Shown here: piece after piece, positions 7,745-18,222 of the stretch
Layout of the letters: each line of letters starts with the position of its first letter
How positions within the stretch are numbered: the first letter of the stretch is position 1
Assembly (NCBI GenBank): GCA_937124965.1
Contig: CAKZLB010000067.1
Span: forward strand, 62,001 to 126,000
Direction of reading: 5' to 3'
DNA from: an uncultured Bacteroidota bacterium
GTDB lineage: Bacteria > Bacteroidota > Bacteroidia > NS11-12g > UBA9320
Length of the DNA: 64,000 bases
Made by a program: the position numbers and the translations under genes
The notes under the pieces: model-generated
What the model saw: the letters and a program-made list of their open reading frames with translations, nothing else
Told to the model about the DNA's origin: nothing
The model's database searches: none

Positions 7745-9490
7745 ATGAAAAATTGGGTCTACGGAATCATTTTAATCGCATCATTAGCTGGCTGTTCTTC
7801 AGCAGGTGATAAAACAGCACCAACACCACCGTTTTTGCTATCTGAAACGAAAAATGAAACTCCTACGTATGAAGAAGGAATTGCCTTTTGGACTGCTATG
7901 GCGGATTACTATGATGAAATTCAATTAATAACTTACGGCATGACGGATGCGGGTCTTCCGCTTCATTTGGTTGTGATTGACGGCGAACGTCCCAAACCTC
8001 TGGGTGCTTATAAAACAAGCATGAAGCAAACCTTGCTCATCTCAAATGCAATCCATGCTGGCGAACCAGATGGTGTGGACGCGTCCATGCTGTTGGCACA
8101 TCAACTTATGACAGATAACAGGGCTAAGGTGCTGCTTAATAATACCTCCGTTATGATTATTCCATTTTATAATATTGGAGGAGTTTTAAACAGAAACTCA
8201 ACGACTCGTGCAAATCAAAATGGTCCTAAAGAGTATGGTTTTAGAGGTAATGCACAGAATTTAGACCTAAACAGAGACTTCATTAAGTGTGATTCAAAAA
8301 ATGCAAAAAGCTTTGCAACACTTGTTAATGAGTTAGATCCTGATTTGTACATTGAGACCCACGTCAGCAACGGCGCCGACTATCCATATACCATCACCTA
8401 TATTTCTTCACAAGTCGACAAAATTGGAAAAGTGATAGGAGCTAAAATTGAAAATGAATGGACACCATTTATCACCACTAAAGTATCAGAGGCTGGCTTT
8501 AAGATTTTTCCATACGTCAATGTTCACGGAAGTTCTCCAGATGAAGGATTTGCAACCTTTTATGACTCGCCAAGGTATTCAACAGGCTTTTTAGCATTGC
8601 GAAATACTCCAGGATATATCACGGAAACACATATGTTAAAACCGTATCAAAAAAGAGTTGAGTCTACATATGAATTTTTGCTGGCAGGTGTTGAGTTGCT
8701 TACACAAAAGTCAATTCGGCAGTCTGTAGATGATGCACGTAAAGCGATGCGGGCTCAAACGGAATTTCCATTGGACTGGGAAGTTGATACCACAGATGTT
8801 ATGGCACATCATTTTAGTGGATATAGGGCAAAATATAAACCAAGTGATGTTTCAGGGGCTCCAAGGTTGTATTATGATCGCACCGAACCATATGACACTA
8901 AGATTTCCTATTACGGTAGCTTGAAACCAACATCGAGCGTAACTGCTCCTGCATATTATATCTTAAAGAGAGGCTTCGTGGAGGTTGAAGATCGGCTTAG
9001 GGCGAATGGAATAAAATTGATGGAAGTTGGGAAAGATACTATAATAGAATTGGAGGTGTACCACATTGATACGTTCAGTACTTCTCCAGTTCCCTATGAA
9101 AAGCACTATTCTCATACGAATACTAAGGTTAAAATGACTAAACAGAAAGTACGTGTAAGTGCACTGGATTTTAAGATTGAAATAGATAACAATTTTCGTC
9201 GCTTTTTGATCGAGGTACTTGAACCAACTGGTCCTGACTCATATTTTAACTGGAACTTCTTTGATGCGGTTTTGCAGCAAAAAGAATGGTATTCGTCGTA
9301 CGTATTCGAAGACGAGGCTGCGCAATTGCTCAAATCAGATTCAGATCTTCAGAAACGTTTTGAGGAGAAGAAATCAACCGATGAAAGGTTTGCAAAGAAT
9401 CCAAAAGCACAATTGTATTTTATATATAAAAATAGCAATCGGTACGAAAAAGAGCACCTGCGTTATCCAGTATTCCGCGGAATTAATTAA
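7745..9490 (+). CDS. M14-family metallocarboxypeptidase lipoprotein
   Basis: This is a zinc carboxypeptidase of the M14 fold. I place the start at 7745 rather than 7703 because it gives a proper lipoprotein signal (MKNWVYGIILIASLAGC, lipobox LAGC), so the mature protein should be lipid-anchored in the envelope. In this numbering the zinc ligands are His104 and Glu107 in NAIHAGE and His206 in ETHVSNGADY; the substrate-binding Asn-Arg pair is in LNRD (176-178) and the catalytic Glu is probably Glu294 in YITETHML. The remaining C-terminal 270 residues are beta-rich and not recognised. It converges with the M61 peptidase gene, their ends overlapping by 8 bp. The likely role is peptide degradation at the cell surface or periplasm. 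Confidence 0.88.
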   Translation: MKNWVYGIILIASLAGCSSAGDKTAPTPPFLLSETKNETPTYEEGIAFWTAMADYYDEIQLITYGMTDAGLPLHLVVIDGERPKPLGAYKTSMKQTLLISNAIHAGEPDGVDASMLLAHQLMTDNRAKVLLNNTSVMIIPFYNIGGVLNRNSTTRANQNGPKEYGFRGNAQNLDLNRDFIKCDSKNAKSFATLVNELDPDLYIETHVSNGADYPYTITYISSQVDKIGKVIGAKIENEWTPFITTKVSEAGFKIFPYVNVHGSSPDEGFATFYDSPRYSTGFLALRNTPGYITETHMLKPYQKRVESTYEFLLAGVELLTQKSIRQSVDDARKAMRAQTEFPLDWEVDTTDVMAHHFSGYRAKYKPSDVSGAPRLYYDRTEPYDTKISYYGSLKPTSSVTAPAYYILKRGFVEVEDRLRANGIKLMEVGKDTIIELEVYHIDTFSTSPVPYEKHYSHTNTKVKMTKQKVRVSALDFKIEIDNNFRRFLIEVLEPTGPDSYFNWNFFDAVLQQKEWYSSYVFEDEAAQLLKSDSDLQKRFEEKKSTDERFAKNPKAQLYFIYKNSNRYEKEHLRYPVFRGIN

Positions 9491-11249
9491 GCCAAATTTC
9501 TTTAAACTCTAATAGTTCTTCTGATGCATCTTCCAGTGGTACAATTGAGTAATTTACCTCAGTATTCTTTTTCGGAATAATGGTAGTTGTGTAAATTTTT
9601 CCAGAGCGCGCATAGATCAATTCTATCGGAGACCCTATTTCAAAGCCATTGATTTTTGAGTTGATTTCACCATCTACTCTCCACCCGTTAAGAGATATAA
9701 TTTCGTCGTTTACGCTCAAACCCGATTCCAATCCTGCGCCAGCAGGAGAAACATAAGCAACGATCGTTTTACCATTTTCAACTTTCGTTTTTATACCTAA
9801 ACTTGGCGATTTAGATGTTCTATCTTCTAACGATAATCCTTTTCCTCCAAGATATTGATAGTAAGGAAGTTTTCTGGTGCTGCGTGTGTAGATATTGAAG
9901 AAATCGTCCATTGGTTTACCACAAACATTCGAACACTCAATAACAAATTCTGAGTAGGTAAATCCTCGCTTCTTTTTGATGTAATATTTGTCATATAATT
10001 GACGCATTACATCATCCAATCGTTTTTCGTTATTGGTGTTGCCCATTATTTCCATATCGAGCATCCAAGCTACCAACATTCCTTTGTTGTAATACGATAT
10101 GGTAACATTATTACTATTTTCATTTCCCATATAGGCTTTTACCCAAGCTAGTTTGCTCGATTCGCACAGGTTCATGACATCTTTGCCTGGTTGATTTTCC
10201 AACCGGTTAATGTTTGCAGCCAACTCCTTTAAATAAGAATCTTCTGAATGTATCCCGGCACGCTTTAAGAATAAATCGTCGTAATATGAAGTAACACCCT
10301 CAGCAACCCAAAGCAATTCCGTGTAATTTTCCGTGTTGTAATCAAAAGGTCCAAGTTCAATAGGGCGTATTCTTTTTACATTCCATAGATGAAAATACTC
10401 GTGAGAAATTAGACCCAAAAAGGAACGGTATCTATTTTCGTCGGCATAGTTCCAACGCAACATTTGACTCGTTTGGCAATTTAAGTGCTCTAATCCTCCA
10501 CCGCCATTATCAACGTTTTGAATAAAGTGGATATACTGCTCACAGGGATGTTCATTATTAAACATTTTTACTTCTTCATCCGTAATCTTTTTGAAATCAG
10601 ATGTTACCTTATCTAAATCATAATTACCTTCACCAATCATCACTATTTTGTGTGGAACTCCAGCCGTTTCGTACGTGCTGATGTCAAAGTTTCCTAGAGC
10701 AACTGGGCTGTCGGCTAATAAATCATAATTCGCGCACATAAACCTTTTGTATTCAGGGATTTGTGGTAAAGCCATTTCAATATTTTTCCAGCTTTTAAGT
10801 GGATTAAAGAGTATGGTAATTGGTTCATCTTCTCGACCTTCAAAATACATAAAAGCACTTGGACCGTGAAGGAATGCCATGTGTTGATCCACATAACTGG
10901 TTCGAACTCCTAATTCAAAAGCATATAGTCGATAAGTGAAAGCAATTCTACTTTTTCCTTGAGAAACACATTCCCACGTATTTTTATCGATTCGTGTTGG
11001 TTTTATGCGCTGACCTTCTGATTCATACCACGTTTCGTCTACATGTTGTGAAAACTCTCGTACCTTATACGAGCCTGGTGTCCATACGGGCATTTTTACT
11101 CTCACTGCTTCATTTTCTCCCGCTTCAACACTCATGGTTATTTCTGCATAATGATCTGCAGGGTTGGGGAAGGATATTGAGTATTCTACCGAAGAATAAG
11201 TGTGACTAACGGACATAAGCAGCAAGCTGATAAATGAAATAATTCGCAT
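9483..11249 (-). CDS. M61-family aminopeptidase with PDZ domain
   Basis: The protein (588 aa from the ATG at 11249, preferred over the upstream ATG at 11285 because it begins directly with a signal peptide, MRIISFISLLLMSVSHTYS) has the M61 layout: an N-terminal beta domain, the NVDNGGGGLEH motif, the zinc site HEYFH in LISHEYFHLWN (about residues 283-287), a downstream Glu in WVAEGVTSYYDD as probable third ligand, and a C-terminal PDZ domain (about 490-560: GAGLESGLSVNDEIISLNG). M61 enzymes are glycyl aminopeptidases, and this one is probably periplasmic. It overlaps the convergent M14 gene by 8 bp. Two peptidases side by side suggests protein scavenging, but they are not in one operon. Confidence 0.9.
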   Translation of the reverse strand: MRIISFISLLLMSVSHTYSSVEYSISFPNPADHYAEITMSVEAGENEAVRVKMPVWTPGSYKVREFSQHVDETWYESEGQRIKPTRIDKNTWECVSQGKSRIAFTYRLYAFELGVRTSYVDQHMAFLHGPSAFMYFEGREDEPITILFNPLKSWKNIEMALPQIPEYKRFMCANYDLLADSPVALGNFDISTYETAGVPHKIVMIGEGNYDLDKVTSDFKKITDEEVKMFNNEHPCEQYIHFIQNVDNGGGGLEHLNCQTSQMLRWNYADENRYRSFLGLISHEYFHLWNVKRIRPIELGPFDYNTENYTELLWVAEGVTSYYDDLFLKRAGIHSEDSYLKELAANINRLENQPGKDVMNLCESSKLAWVKAYMGNENSNNVTISYYNKGMLVAWMLDMEIMGNTNNEKRLDDVMRQLYDKYYIKKKRGFTYSEFVIECSNVCGKPMDDFFNIYTRSTRKLPYYQYLGGKGLSLEDRTSKSPSLGIKTKVENGKTIVAYVSPAGAGLESGLSVNDEIISLNGWRVDGEINSKINGFEIGSPIELIYARSGKIYTTTIIPKKNTEVNYSIVPLEDASEELLEFKEIWLN

Positions 11250-11481
11250 AATTTTAAAACAGCGCAAATATGTATAAATATTCATAATATGATAGAACAG
11301 GAAGTCAAGGCAGGTAGTATTTAAATGAGGAGTCTATATGCGCATACAGCTTTTTGAGGGAAGAAAAGTGAAGCTGAACTCATCAGTGTAAGAATGTCTA
11401 GTACTTATGGCAACAGAATTTATAAGAATTAGGAGAATATAATCAATACATAATTGTTACTATATGTTTTCATGCATTTCT

Positions 11482-11489
11482 TATTTTTG
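11482..11489 (+). promoter_or_regulatory. -7 promoter box of pdhB
   Basis: TATTTTTG matches the Bacteroidota -7 consensus TANNTTTG exactly and is followed by CGCC, like the TTTGCACC of the ribosomal promoters. The pdhB ATG lies 17 nt further on. A TTG at 11454 is 25 nt away, wider than the usual 19-21 nt, so the -33 element is uncertain. Confidence 0.5.
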
Positions 11490-11506
11490 CGCCTCAATAT
11501 TCAAAT

Positions 11507-12487
11507 ATGAGAACCTTACAATTTAGAGAAGCACTTCGTGAAGCACTGACCGAGGAAATGCGGAGAGACGAAAAAGTCTTTTTGATGGGCGAAGAAGTTG
11601 CAGAATACAATGGCGCTTATAAAGTAAGCCAAGGTATGTTGGAAGAGTTTGGTGAAAAGCGTGTTATTGATACACCAATTGCTGAGTTAGGTTTTGCAGG
11701 AATCGCAGTTGGAGCAGCAATGAATGGGCTCCGACCAATCGTTGAGTTTATGACCTTCAACTTCTCGTTAGTTGCAATTGATCAAGTTATTAATAGTGCA
11801 GCTAAAATGAACTCCATGAGTGGAGGACAGTTTACCTGCCCAATGGTTTTTAGAGGTCCTACGGGTAGTGCGGGCCAGTTAGGTGCTCAGCACTCTCAGA
11901 ATTTTGAAAATTGGTACGCAAACACTCCAGGGTTAAAAGTTGTAGTTCCTTCAAATCCATACGACGCTAAAGGGTTGTTGAAAACATCGATTCGCGATAA
12001 TGATCCCGTAATATTTATGGAGAGCGAGCAGATGTATGGTTTGAAATGGGAAGTGCCAGAAGAAGAGTATTTATTGCCTTTGGGTAAAGCTCATGTTGTA
12101 AAAGAAGGTAGCGATGTAACAATTGTATCGTTTGGAAAAATGATGCGAGTATTAGAAGAAGCAGATAAAGCTTTAGAAGCAGACGGTGTTTCGGCTGAAA
12201 TTATAGATTTAAGAACGGTAAGACCTTTGGACGTTGAGACTATCATTGATAGTGTTAAAAAAACAAACCGTTTGGTAGTGTTAGAAGAAGCTTGGCCCTT
12301 GGCAAGTATTTCTTCAGAGATTTCTTACGCAGTTCAGAAACATGCTTTTGATTACTTAGACGCACCAGTTTCGAGAGTAACAAGTCGAGATACACCACTT
12401 CCATATGCACCTACCTTAGTAGACGCGTACTTGCCAAATGCTCATAGAGTAGTTGAGGCTGTGAAGTCGGTTATGTATGTTCGTTAA
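11507..12487 (+). CDS. pdhB: Pyruvate dehydrogenase E1 component, beta subunit
   Basis: This 326-aa protein is a full-length beta subunit of the 2-oxoacid dehydrogenase E1 enzyme (transketolase pyrimidine-binding domain about 1-180, transketolase C-terminal domain about 195-318). It binds thiamine diphosphate together with the alpha subunit and decarboxylates pyruvate in the pyruvate dehydrogenase complex. Typical segments are MGEEVAEYNGAYKVSQGM, DTPIAELGFAGIAVGAA, FRGPTGSAGQLGAQHSQ and LEEAWPLASISSEI. The start is the first ATG, preceded by a -7 box. No alpha subunit or E2 is adjacent, so the complex is encoded at separate sites, as is common in this phylum. A branched-chain oxoacid E1 beta is the alternative; the GAYKVSQG segment favours pyruvate. 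Confidence 0.93.
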   Translation: MRTLQFREALREALTEEMRRDEKVFLMGEEVAEYNGAYKVSQGMLEEFGEKRVIDTPIAELGFAGIAVGAAMNGLRPIVEFMTFNFSLVAIDQVINSAAKMNSMSGGQFTCPMVFRGPTGSAGQLGAQHSQNFENWYANTPGLKVVVPSNPYDAKGLLKTSIRDNDPVIFMESEQMYGLKWEVPEEEYLLPLGKAHVVKEGSDVTIVSFGKMMRVLEEADKALEADGVSAEIIDLRTVRPLDVETIIDSVKKTNRLVVLEEAWPLASISSEISYAVQKHAFDYLDAPVSRVTSRDTPLPYAPTLVDAYLPNAHRVVEAVKSVMYVR

Positions 12488-12574
12488 GTATTGTTTGCTC
12501 CCATTTCATTTTCTTTCTTTTATTAATTTCTTGACTGTTTCACAGTAACCAACGGAGAAGTGAATTGTATTTAT

Positions 12575-12582
12575 TAACTTTG
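12575..12582 (+). promoter_or_regulatory. -7 box directly before the DUF6089 gene
   Basis: TAACTTTG is an exact TANNTTTG. Only 5 nt separate it from the ATG at 12588, so the transcript would start at or next to the start codon. No TTG is seen 19-21 nt upstream. Confidence 0.45.
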
Positions 12583-12587
12583 GCTTG

Positions 12588-13529
12588 ATGGAAATTGAGA
12601 GGGTTACACGTTTTAAACATTCTTATACTCTAAAACTACTAATCATCTGTTGGATTTTTAGCACCTTCAACTATTCGACGTTTGCGCAGGGATTCTCAAA
12701 AACATTTGTTGAGTTGAAATATGCAGTAGGAGGGACGACATTTCTCGGCGACTTAGGAGGAACAATTGGCCGCGGTAAAAGAGGGGTGTTTGATTTAGAC
12801 ATTTCGTCTATGGGTGCTCATGCCGCTTTCGGAGTTAAAGTTAATTTTTCAAAACAAATATCGTGTCGTGTCGAAGCTAGTTACGGACAATTGTATGCAA
12901 ACGATGCCTATAGTGGTGATATAACTCGGAACCTAAGGAATTTACATTTTAAGTCAGACCTCTATGAGCTTACTCTGGTTGGGGTGTTTCCTGTTTATGA
13001 TTTTGCTAACTTGAGTAAAAAAAAGGGTAAAGGTATTTCTGAAGTTTATTGTTTTGCTGGATTCGGGGTGTTTCGCTACAACCCAATGGCCGAATACAAT
13101 GGTACGTGGTACGAACTTAGACCCTTGAGTACAGAAGGACAAGGTTTTGTAGCTGGTAGCGAGCCATACTCGCTGATTCAAGCAGTTATTCCAATGGGAA
13201 TTGGATTTAGCAAAAATATTGGAAAAAGGATATCAATTGGTTTTGAATTATCTTTCCGCAAATCATTCACTGATTATATTGATGATGTAAGTGATAAGTA
13301 TCCAGACCCAGAAGAACTTAGATTGAGAAAGGGTGATGTTGCAGTAGCACTCAGCAATCGGCATTTAGACAACGGAGGTCGAATTGGTAGTCAGCGAGGC
13401 AATCCAAACAATAACGATAATTACAGCTTTATTCAAATAACATTCAATCAATCATTCGGAAGGAAAAAAGCAAAAACGTTTAATTTGAAGAGTTTATTTC
13501 AGCGTGTTGATGTTTGTCCAGATTTTTGA
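12588..13529 (+). CDS. DUF6089-like outer-membrane beta-barrel protein
   Basis: The 313-aa protein starts with a signal peptide (hydrophobic stretch LKLLIICWIFSTFNYSTFAQ, cleavage expected after FAQ). The mature part begins with a FVELKYAVGGTTFLGDLGG segment typical of DUF6089 proteins and continues with alternating strands, including GFGVFRYNP and GIGFSKNIGKRISIGFELSFRKSFTDYIDDVS, as in small eight-stranded outer-membrane porin-like proteins. The Asp-rich DYIDDVSDKYPDPEEL loop is characteristic. The start is taken at the ATG 12588 rather than a TTG three bases earlier. It is a single-gene unit ahead of the ribosomal operon. The role is unknown; outer-membrane location is inferred from the family. 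Confidence 0.8.
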   Translation: MEIERVTRFKHSYTLKLLIICWIFSTFNYSTFAQGFSKTFVELKYAVGGTTFLGDLGGTIGRGKRGVFDLDISSMGAHAAFGVKVNFSKQISCRVEASYGQLYANDAYSGDITRNLRNLHFKSDLYELTLVGVFPVYDFANLSKKKGKGISEVYCFAGFGVFRYNPMAEYNGTWYELRPLSTEGQGFVAGSEPYSLIQAVIPMGIGFSKNIGKRISIGFELSFRKSFTDYIDDVSDKYPDPEELRLRKGDVAVALSNRHLDNGGRIGSQRGNPNNNDNYSFIQITFNQSFGRKKAKTFNLKSLFQRVDVCPDF

Positions 13530-13630
13530 AAGCATCAAAAGGGAGTCTCATAGAATATCCTTGAATAAATCAGCCAAAAACTAGACTTACTAATTTATCA
13601 AATTATCTTTAAAAATTTATTACACATCGC

Positions 13631-13660
13631 TTGATTATTAATATCAAAAACCTACCTTTG
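13631..13660 (+). promoter_or_regulatory. Promoter of the ribosomal superoperon
   Basis: TTG at 13631-13633, a 19-nt spacer and TACCTTTG at 13653-13660 form a canonical Bacteroidota -33/-7 promoter. CACTCC follows directly, giving the extended form TACCTTTGCACYCC also seen before pckA and yidC. The leader to the rpsL ATG (13693) would be about 25 nt, with no room for a long regulatory structure. Confidence 0.8.
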
Positions 13661-13692
13661 CACTCCTTTTAAAAATACGGACAGAGAATAAT

Positions 13693-14067
13693 ATGCCTAC
13701 AATACAGCAATTAGTTAGGAAAGGACGAACTTCAGGTACAGTAAAGAGTAAATCTCCTGCATTGAATTCGTGCCCTCAACGACGAGGCGTTTGTACACGT
13801 GTGTACACAACGACTCCTAAGAAGCCGAACTCGGCAATGAGAAAAGTAGCAAGAGTGCGACTTACCAACGGAAAAGAAGTGAATGCTTACATACCTGGTG
13901 AGGGTCACAACTTGCAAGAGCATAGTATTGTTTTAGTACGTGGAGGTAGAGTAAAAGATTTACCAGGTGTGCGATATCACATCGTTCGTGGAGCATTAGA
14001 TACTGCGGGTGTGGATGGAAGAACACAAAGAAGAAGTAAGTACGGAGCAAAAAGACCTAAGAAATAA
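13693..14067 (+). CDS. rpsL: 30S ribosomal protein S12
   Basis: First gene of the superoperon, 124 aa, collinear with E. coli S12. S12 lines the decoding centre of the small subunit. PKKPNSA (42-48) and [11 protein letters not shown] (86-96) are intact, with lysines at both classic streptomycin-contact positions (Lys43 and Lys88), so a streptomycin-sensitive allele is expected. Asp89 is the residue methylthiolated in some bacteria. The stop overlaps the rpsG start by one base (TAATG), so the two are translationally coupled. Confidence 0.99.
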   Translation: MPTIQQLVRKGRTSGTVKSKSPALNSCPQRRGVCTRVYTTTPKKPNSAMRKVARVRLTNGKEVNAYIPGEGHNLQEHSIVLVRGGRVKDLPGVRYHIVRGALDTAGVDGRTQRRSKYGAKRPKK

Positions 14068-14540
14068 TGAGAAAGTCGAGCGCTAAGAAACGGCCGTTGT
14101 TGCCAGATCCAAGATTTAATGATAAAACAGTTACTCGTTTTATCAATAACATGATGTGGGGTGGTAAAAAAGAATTGGCAAGAAAGATTTTTTACGATGC
14201 TATAGACATCGTTAACTCTAAGTCCGAAGAGGAAGAAGGAATCGAAGTGTTCAGAAGAGCACTGAATAACGTAATGCCTGCTGTAGAAGTAAAGGCTAGA
14301 AGAGTAGGTGGTTCTACTTTTCAAATTCCAATCGAAGTTCATCCTGAGCGAAAAATTGCTCTTGGCATGAAATGGATGATTAAATATGCTAGATCTCGTA
14401 ACGAGAAATCAATGGCTGAGAAATTGGCTGGAGAAGTTTTAGCAGCTTCAAAGAGTGAGGGTTCATCAGTAAAGAAAAAAGAGGATATGCACAAAATGGC
14501 AGAAGCCAATAAAGCATTCTCGCATTTTAGAGCAAGATAA
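14067..14540 (+). CDS. rpsG: 30S ribosomal protein S7
   Basis: 157 aa, close to the usual 156. S7 nucleates assembly of the 30S head and contacts E-site tRNA. Recognised by [15 protein letters not shown] at the N terminus, [17 protein letters not shown] and the [14 protein letters not shown] beta-hairpin segment. It overlaps rpsL by one base and is followed two bases later by fusA, the classical str-operon order. Confidence 0.99.
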   Translation: MRKSSAKKRPLLPDPRFNDKTVTRFINNMMWGGKKELARKIFYDAIDIVNSKSEEEEGIEVFRRALNNVMPAVEVKARRVGGSTFQIPIEVHPERKIALGMKWMIKYARSRNEKSMAEKLAGEVLAASKSEGSSVKKKEDMHKMAEANKAFSHFRAR

Positions 14541-14542
14541 TA

Positions 14543-16645
14543 ATGGCTAGAGATCTAACACTTACTAGAAACATCGGTATCGCTGCACACATTGATGCAG
14601 GTAAAACGACTACCACCGAGCGTGTACTATATTACGCTGGAGTTTCTCATAAAATTGGTGAAGTACACGATGGTGCTGCAACAATGGACTGGATGGAGCA
14701 AGAGCAGGAAAGAGGTATTACAATTACTTCTGCTGCAACAACTGTATTCTGGCCTTACAGAGGAAAAGAATATCACGTAAACATTATTGACACACCAGGT
14801 CACGTAGATTTTACTGTTGAGGTAAATAGATCTCTTCGTGTACTTGACGGGTTGGTATTTTTGTTTAGTGCGGTTGATGGTGTTGAGCCACAATCAGAAA
14901 CAAACTGGAGATTAGCGAACAACTACAATGTTGCTCGTATCGGTTTTGTTAATAAAATGGATCGCCAAGGTGCTGACTTCTTAAACGTGTGTAAGCAGGT
15001 TAAAGAAATGTTAGGTAGTACTGCTGTTCCATTACAATTGCCAATTGGTTCTGAAGATAAATTTACGGGTGTTGTTGATTTGATTAACAACCGTGGAATT
15101 GTTTGGAATGAAGAGGATCAAGGAATGACATTTAAAGAAGTGCCTATTCCTGCTGACATGTTAGACGAAGTTGCGGAATATAGAGAATACTTACTTGAAG
15201 CAATCGCCGATTACGACGATACCTTGATGGAGAAGTTCTTTGAAGATCCTAACTCAATTACGGAAAGAGAAATCTTAGATGCATTGAGAGGCGCTACTAT
15301 CGGGATGAAAATTGTTCCGATGATGTGTGGATCTGCGTTCAAGAATAAAGGGGTACAAGCAATGCTTGATATGGTAATGGAAATTCTTCCTTCACCAATG
15401 GATGTTGAGGCAATTGAAGGTGTTAATCCAAAAACGGAAGAGCCAACTTCAAGAAAACCAAGCGCAGATGAGCCATTTGCTTCATTGGCCTTCAAAATTG
15501 CAACGGATCCGTATGTAGGTCGTTTGTGTTTTGCTAGATCGTATTCTGGAATGCTTGAGTCTGGTTCGTATGTTTTGAACACGCGAACAAATAAGAAGGA
15601 ACGTATTTCGAGAATCTTCCAAATGCATGCAAATAAGCAAAACCAAATTGAAAGACTTCATGCTGGTGATATTGCTGCCTTAGTTGGATTTAAAGATATT
15701 AGAACTGGTGATACGTTGTGTGCTGAAAATGCACCAATCGTATTAGAATCAATGGATTTTCCAGACCCAGTAATCGGTGTTGCAATTGAGCCAAAAACTC
15801 AAGCGGACGTTGATAAGTTAGGAATGGCTTTAGCAAAATTAGCTGAAGAGGATCCTACGTTCCAGGTTAAAACTGACGACGAAACGGGACAAACTGTTAT
15901 TAGTGGTATGGGTGAGCTTCACCTTGAAATTATCATTGATCGTTTGAAACGCGAATTTAAGGTTGAAGCAAACCAAGGTGCGCCACAAGTATCATACAAG
16001 GAAACTATTACTGGTACTGTGACACACAGAGAAACGTACAAGAAACAAACTGGTGGTCGTGGTAAATTTGCGGATATCCAAATTGTTCTTGGACCAGTTG
16101 ATGAAGGAGAAAGTGGATTACAATTCATTAATAAAATTTCTGGTGGAGCGATTCCAAGAGAATTTATTCCTTCAGTAGAGAAAGGTTTCAAAGAAGCTAT
16201 GAAGAATGGTGTTCTTGCTGGATACGAAGTTGAAGACTTAAAAGTAGAATTATTTGACGGGTCGTTCCACGCGGTCGATTCAGATCAATTGTCTTTCGAG
16301 GTTGCTGCGAAATCTGCCTTTAGAGAGGCTTGTAAGAAAGCAAATCCTGTACTTCTTGAACCAATCATGAAAATGGAAGTTGTTACACCAGAAGAATACA
16401 TGGGAGATATCATGGGTGATTTGAACCGAAGAAGAGGTCAAATGGCTGGTGTTGATGAGAAAGCTGGATCACAAGTAATTAAATGTACTGTGCCATTGGC
16501 AAACATGTTCGGTTATGTTACTCAACTTAGAACTATGTCATCAGGTCGTGCTACATCGTCAATGGAGTTTGATCACTTTGCAGAAGTTCCGCGAGGACTT
16601 TCTGACGAAATATTAACAAAATTAAAAGGTACTGCAAATTCATAA
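14543..16645 (+). CDS. fusA: Elongation factor G
   Basis: The 700-aa GTPase drives ribosomal translocation. The G domain shows [12 protein letters not shown] (15-26), DTPGHVDF and [10 protein letters not shown], followed by domain II, the III/V RRM-like folds and the domain IV loop. Length and motifs fit canonical bacterial EF-G, not the shorter EF-G2/RF3 types. It sits directly between rpsG and rpsJ; in many bacteria tuf follows here, but in this genome the next gene is rpsJ, so EF-Tu must be encoded elsewhere. Confidence 0.99.
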   Translation: MARDLTLTRNIGIAAHIDAGKTTTTERVLYYAGVSHKIGEVHDGAATMDWMEQEQERGITITSAATTVFWPYRGKEYHVNIIDTPGHVDFTVEVNRSLRVLDGLVFLFSAVDGVEPQSETNWRLANNYNVARIGFVNKMDRQGADFLNVCKQVKEMLGSTAVPLQLPIGSEDKFTGVVDLINNRGIVWNEEDQGMTFKEVPIPADMLDEVAEYREYLLEAIADYDDTLMEKFFEDPNSITEREILDALRGATIGMKIVPMMCGSAFKNKGVQAMLDMVMEILPSPMDVEAIEGVNPKTEEPTSRKPSADEPFASLAFKIATDPYVGRLCFARSYSGMLESGSYVLNTRTNKKERISRIFQMHANKQNQIERLHAGDIAALVGFKDIRTGDTLCAENAPIVLESMDFPDPVIGVAIEPKTQADVDKLGMALAKLAEEDPTFQVKTDDETGQTVISGMGELHLEIIIDRLKREFKVEANQGAPQVSYKETITGTVTHRETYKKQTGGRGKFADIQIVLGPVDEGESGLQFINKISGGAIPREFIPSVEKGFKEAMKNGVLAGYEVEDLKVELFDGSFHAVDSDQLSFEVAAKSAFREACKKANPVLLEPIMKMEVVTPEEYMGDIMGDLNRRRGQMAGVDEKAGSQVIKCTVPLANMFGYVTQLRTMSSGRATSSMEFDHFAEVPRGLSDEILTKLKGTANS

Positions 16646-16648
16646 GCA

Positions 16649-16957
16649 ATGGTAAGTCAGAAGATAAGAATAAAGCTTAAGTCGTACGATCACAACCTGA
16701 TTGACAAATCAGCAGAAAAGATTGTTCGATCTGTTAAAGTAACAGGAGCTGTTGTTAATGGTCCAATTCCATTGCCAACTGAAAAGAAAATTTACACGGT
16801 ATTGAAATCTCCACACGTAAACAAAAAAGCGCGTGAGCAGTTTCAGTTGTGTTCATACAAGAGATTGTTAGATATCTATAGTTCGACTTCAAAAACGGTT
16901 GATGCGTTGATGAAATTAGAACTTCCAAGTGGTGTTGACGTAGAAATTAAAGTTTAG
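16649..16957 (+). CDS. rpsJ: 30S ribosomal protein S10
   Basis: 102 aa, normal length. It contains the [15 protein letters not shown] terminus and the [12 protein letters not shown] loop that reaches into the 30S head and, in E. coli, also binds NusB in antitermination. It starts three bases after fusA, so the str and S10 clusters are fused into one transcription unit. Confidence 0.99.
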   Translation: MVSQKIRIKLKSYDHNLIDKSAEKIVRSVKVTGAVVNGPIPLPTEKKIYTVLKSPHVNKKAREQFQLCSYKRLLDIYSSTSKTVDALMKLELPSGVDVEIKV

Positions 16958-16959
16958 TA

Positions 16960-17589
16960 ATGTTAGGGATAATTGGTAAAAAAGTCGGAATGACTAGTAT
17001 TTTTTCTGAAGAAGGAAAAAGTATTCCATGTACGCTTATTCAAGCTGAACCTAATGTGGTTACTCAGCTTAGAACCATTGATAATGATGGTTACAGAGCG
17101 GTACAGTTGGCAGCAGGCGAACGGAAAGAAAAAAATACTTCAGCAGCTTTGAAGGGGCATTTTGCGAAAGCAAAAACAACTCCAAAGGCTTATGTTGCAG
17201 AATTTAAGAACTTTAGAGATGATACAGACGGTGATATTAAACTTGGAGACGAGGTCACTGTAGGTATTTTTCAGGAAGGTCAATTTGTGGACGTAATTGC
17301 AAAAAGTAAAGGAAAAGGATTTCAAGGTGTTGTAAAACGTCATGGTTTCGCCGGTGTTGGTGGAGCTACTCACGGTCAGCACAACAGACTTAGAGCGCCT
17401 GGTTCAATTGGTGCAGCTTCATACCCAGCAAGAGTATTCAAAGGAATGCGAATGGCAGGCAGAATGGGCGGCGATAGAACTAAAGTGACGAACTTGCAAA
17501 TTGTGAAGATAATGCCAGAGGATAATGTACTTGTTGTTAAAGGTGCTGTTCCTGGTCATAAAGGATGTTTTGTAATTGTTGAGAGATAA
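16960..17589 (+). CDS. rplC: 50S ribosomal protein L3
   Basis: 209 aa. L3 is an early assembly protein with a long loop reaching the peptidyl-transferase centre; that loop is represented by [23 protein letters not shown]-like sequence and includes the Gln that is methylated by PrmB in other bacteria. The stop overlaps the rplD start by one base. Confidence 0.99.
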   Translation: MLGIIGKKVGMTSIFSEEGKSIPCTLIQAEPNVVTQLRTIDNDGYRAVQLAAGERKEKNTSAALKGHFAKAKTTPKAYVAEFKNFRDDTDGDIKLGDEVTVGIFQEGQFVDVIAKSKGKGFQGVVKRHGFAGVGGATHGQHNRLRAPGSIGAASYPARVFKGMRMAGRMGGDRTKVTNLQIVKIMPEDNVLVVKGAVPGHKGCFVIVER

Positions 17590-18221
17590 TGAAACTGAAG
17601 GTAGTAAATAATCAAGGAGCGGAAACAGGTAAAGAAGTGAGCTTAGACAATGCCATTTTTGGTATTGAACCTAACGATCACGCAATTTATCTTGACGTAA
17701 AGCAGTACTTGGCAAATCAACGTCAAGGAACGCACAAGACTAAAGATAAGTCTGAAATTAAAGCGTCAACACGAAAGCTTAAGAAGCAAAAAGGTACTGG
17801 TACAGCTCGTGCTGGTTCTGCAAAGTCTGGTGTGATGATTGGCGGTGGTAGATTCCACGGTCCTCGTCCAAGAGACTATAGTTTCAAGTTGAACAGAAAA
17901 TTGAAAGATGTTGCTCGTCGTTCAGCATTGTCTCACAAAGCAAATGATAAAAATATTGTTGTTTTGGATTCAGTCGCTATGGACAAGCCTAGCACTAAAT
18001 CATATGTAGCGTTACTTAATGGTTTAAAGTTAGCAGATAATCGTTCGTTACTAGTAACGGCATCTGCGGATTCAAATGTTACTCTTTCAGCGAGAAATAT
18101 TCCTAATGCTGAGGTTATCACGTGTGATACACTAAATACTTACAGCATTTTGAAGGCAAAAAATATCATATTTACTGAAGAAGCAGTAAATAAACTTACT
18201 GAAAATTTGAAAGCGAATTAA
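17589..18221 (+). CDS. rplD: 50S ribosomal protein L4
   Basis: 210 aa. The extended loop (KQKGTGTARAGSAKSGVMI and GGGRFHGPRPRDYSFKLN) that lines the exit tunnel is intact. In E. coli L4 also autoregulates the S10 operon through a leader; no such leader is possible here because rpsJ is embedded behind fusA. Confidence 0.98.
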   Translation: MKLKVVNNQGAETGKEVSLDNAIFGIEPNDHAIYLDVKQYLANQRQGTHKTKDKSEIKASTRKLKKQKGTGTARAGSAKSGVMIGGGRFHGPRPRDYSFKLNRKLKDVARRSALSHKANDKNIVVLDSVAMDKPSTKSYVALLNGLKLADNRSLLVTASADSNVTLSARNIPNAEVITCDTLNTYSILKAKNIIFTEEAVNKLTENLKAN

Positions 18222-18222
18222 G

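Noticed and set aside
13977-14342. 121-aa antisense ORF over rpsL/rpsG
   Set aside because: Fully covered by conserved ribosomal genes and without any family match.
15211-15582. 123-aa antisense ORF over fusA
   Set aside because: Lies opposite conserved EF-G sequence.
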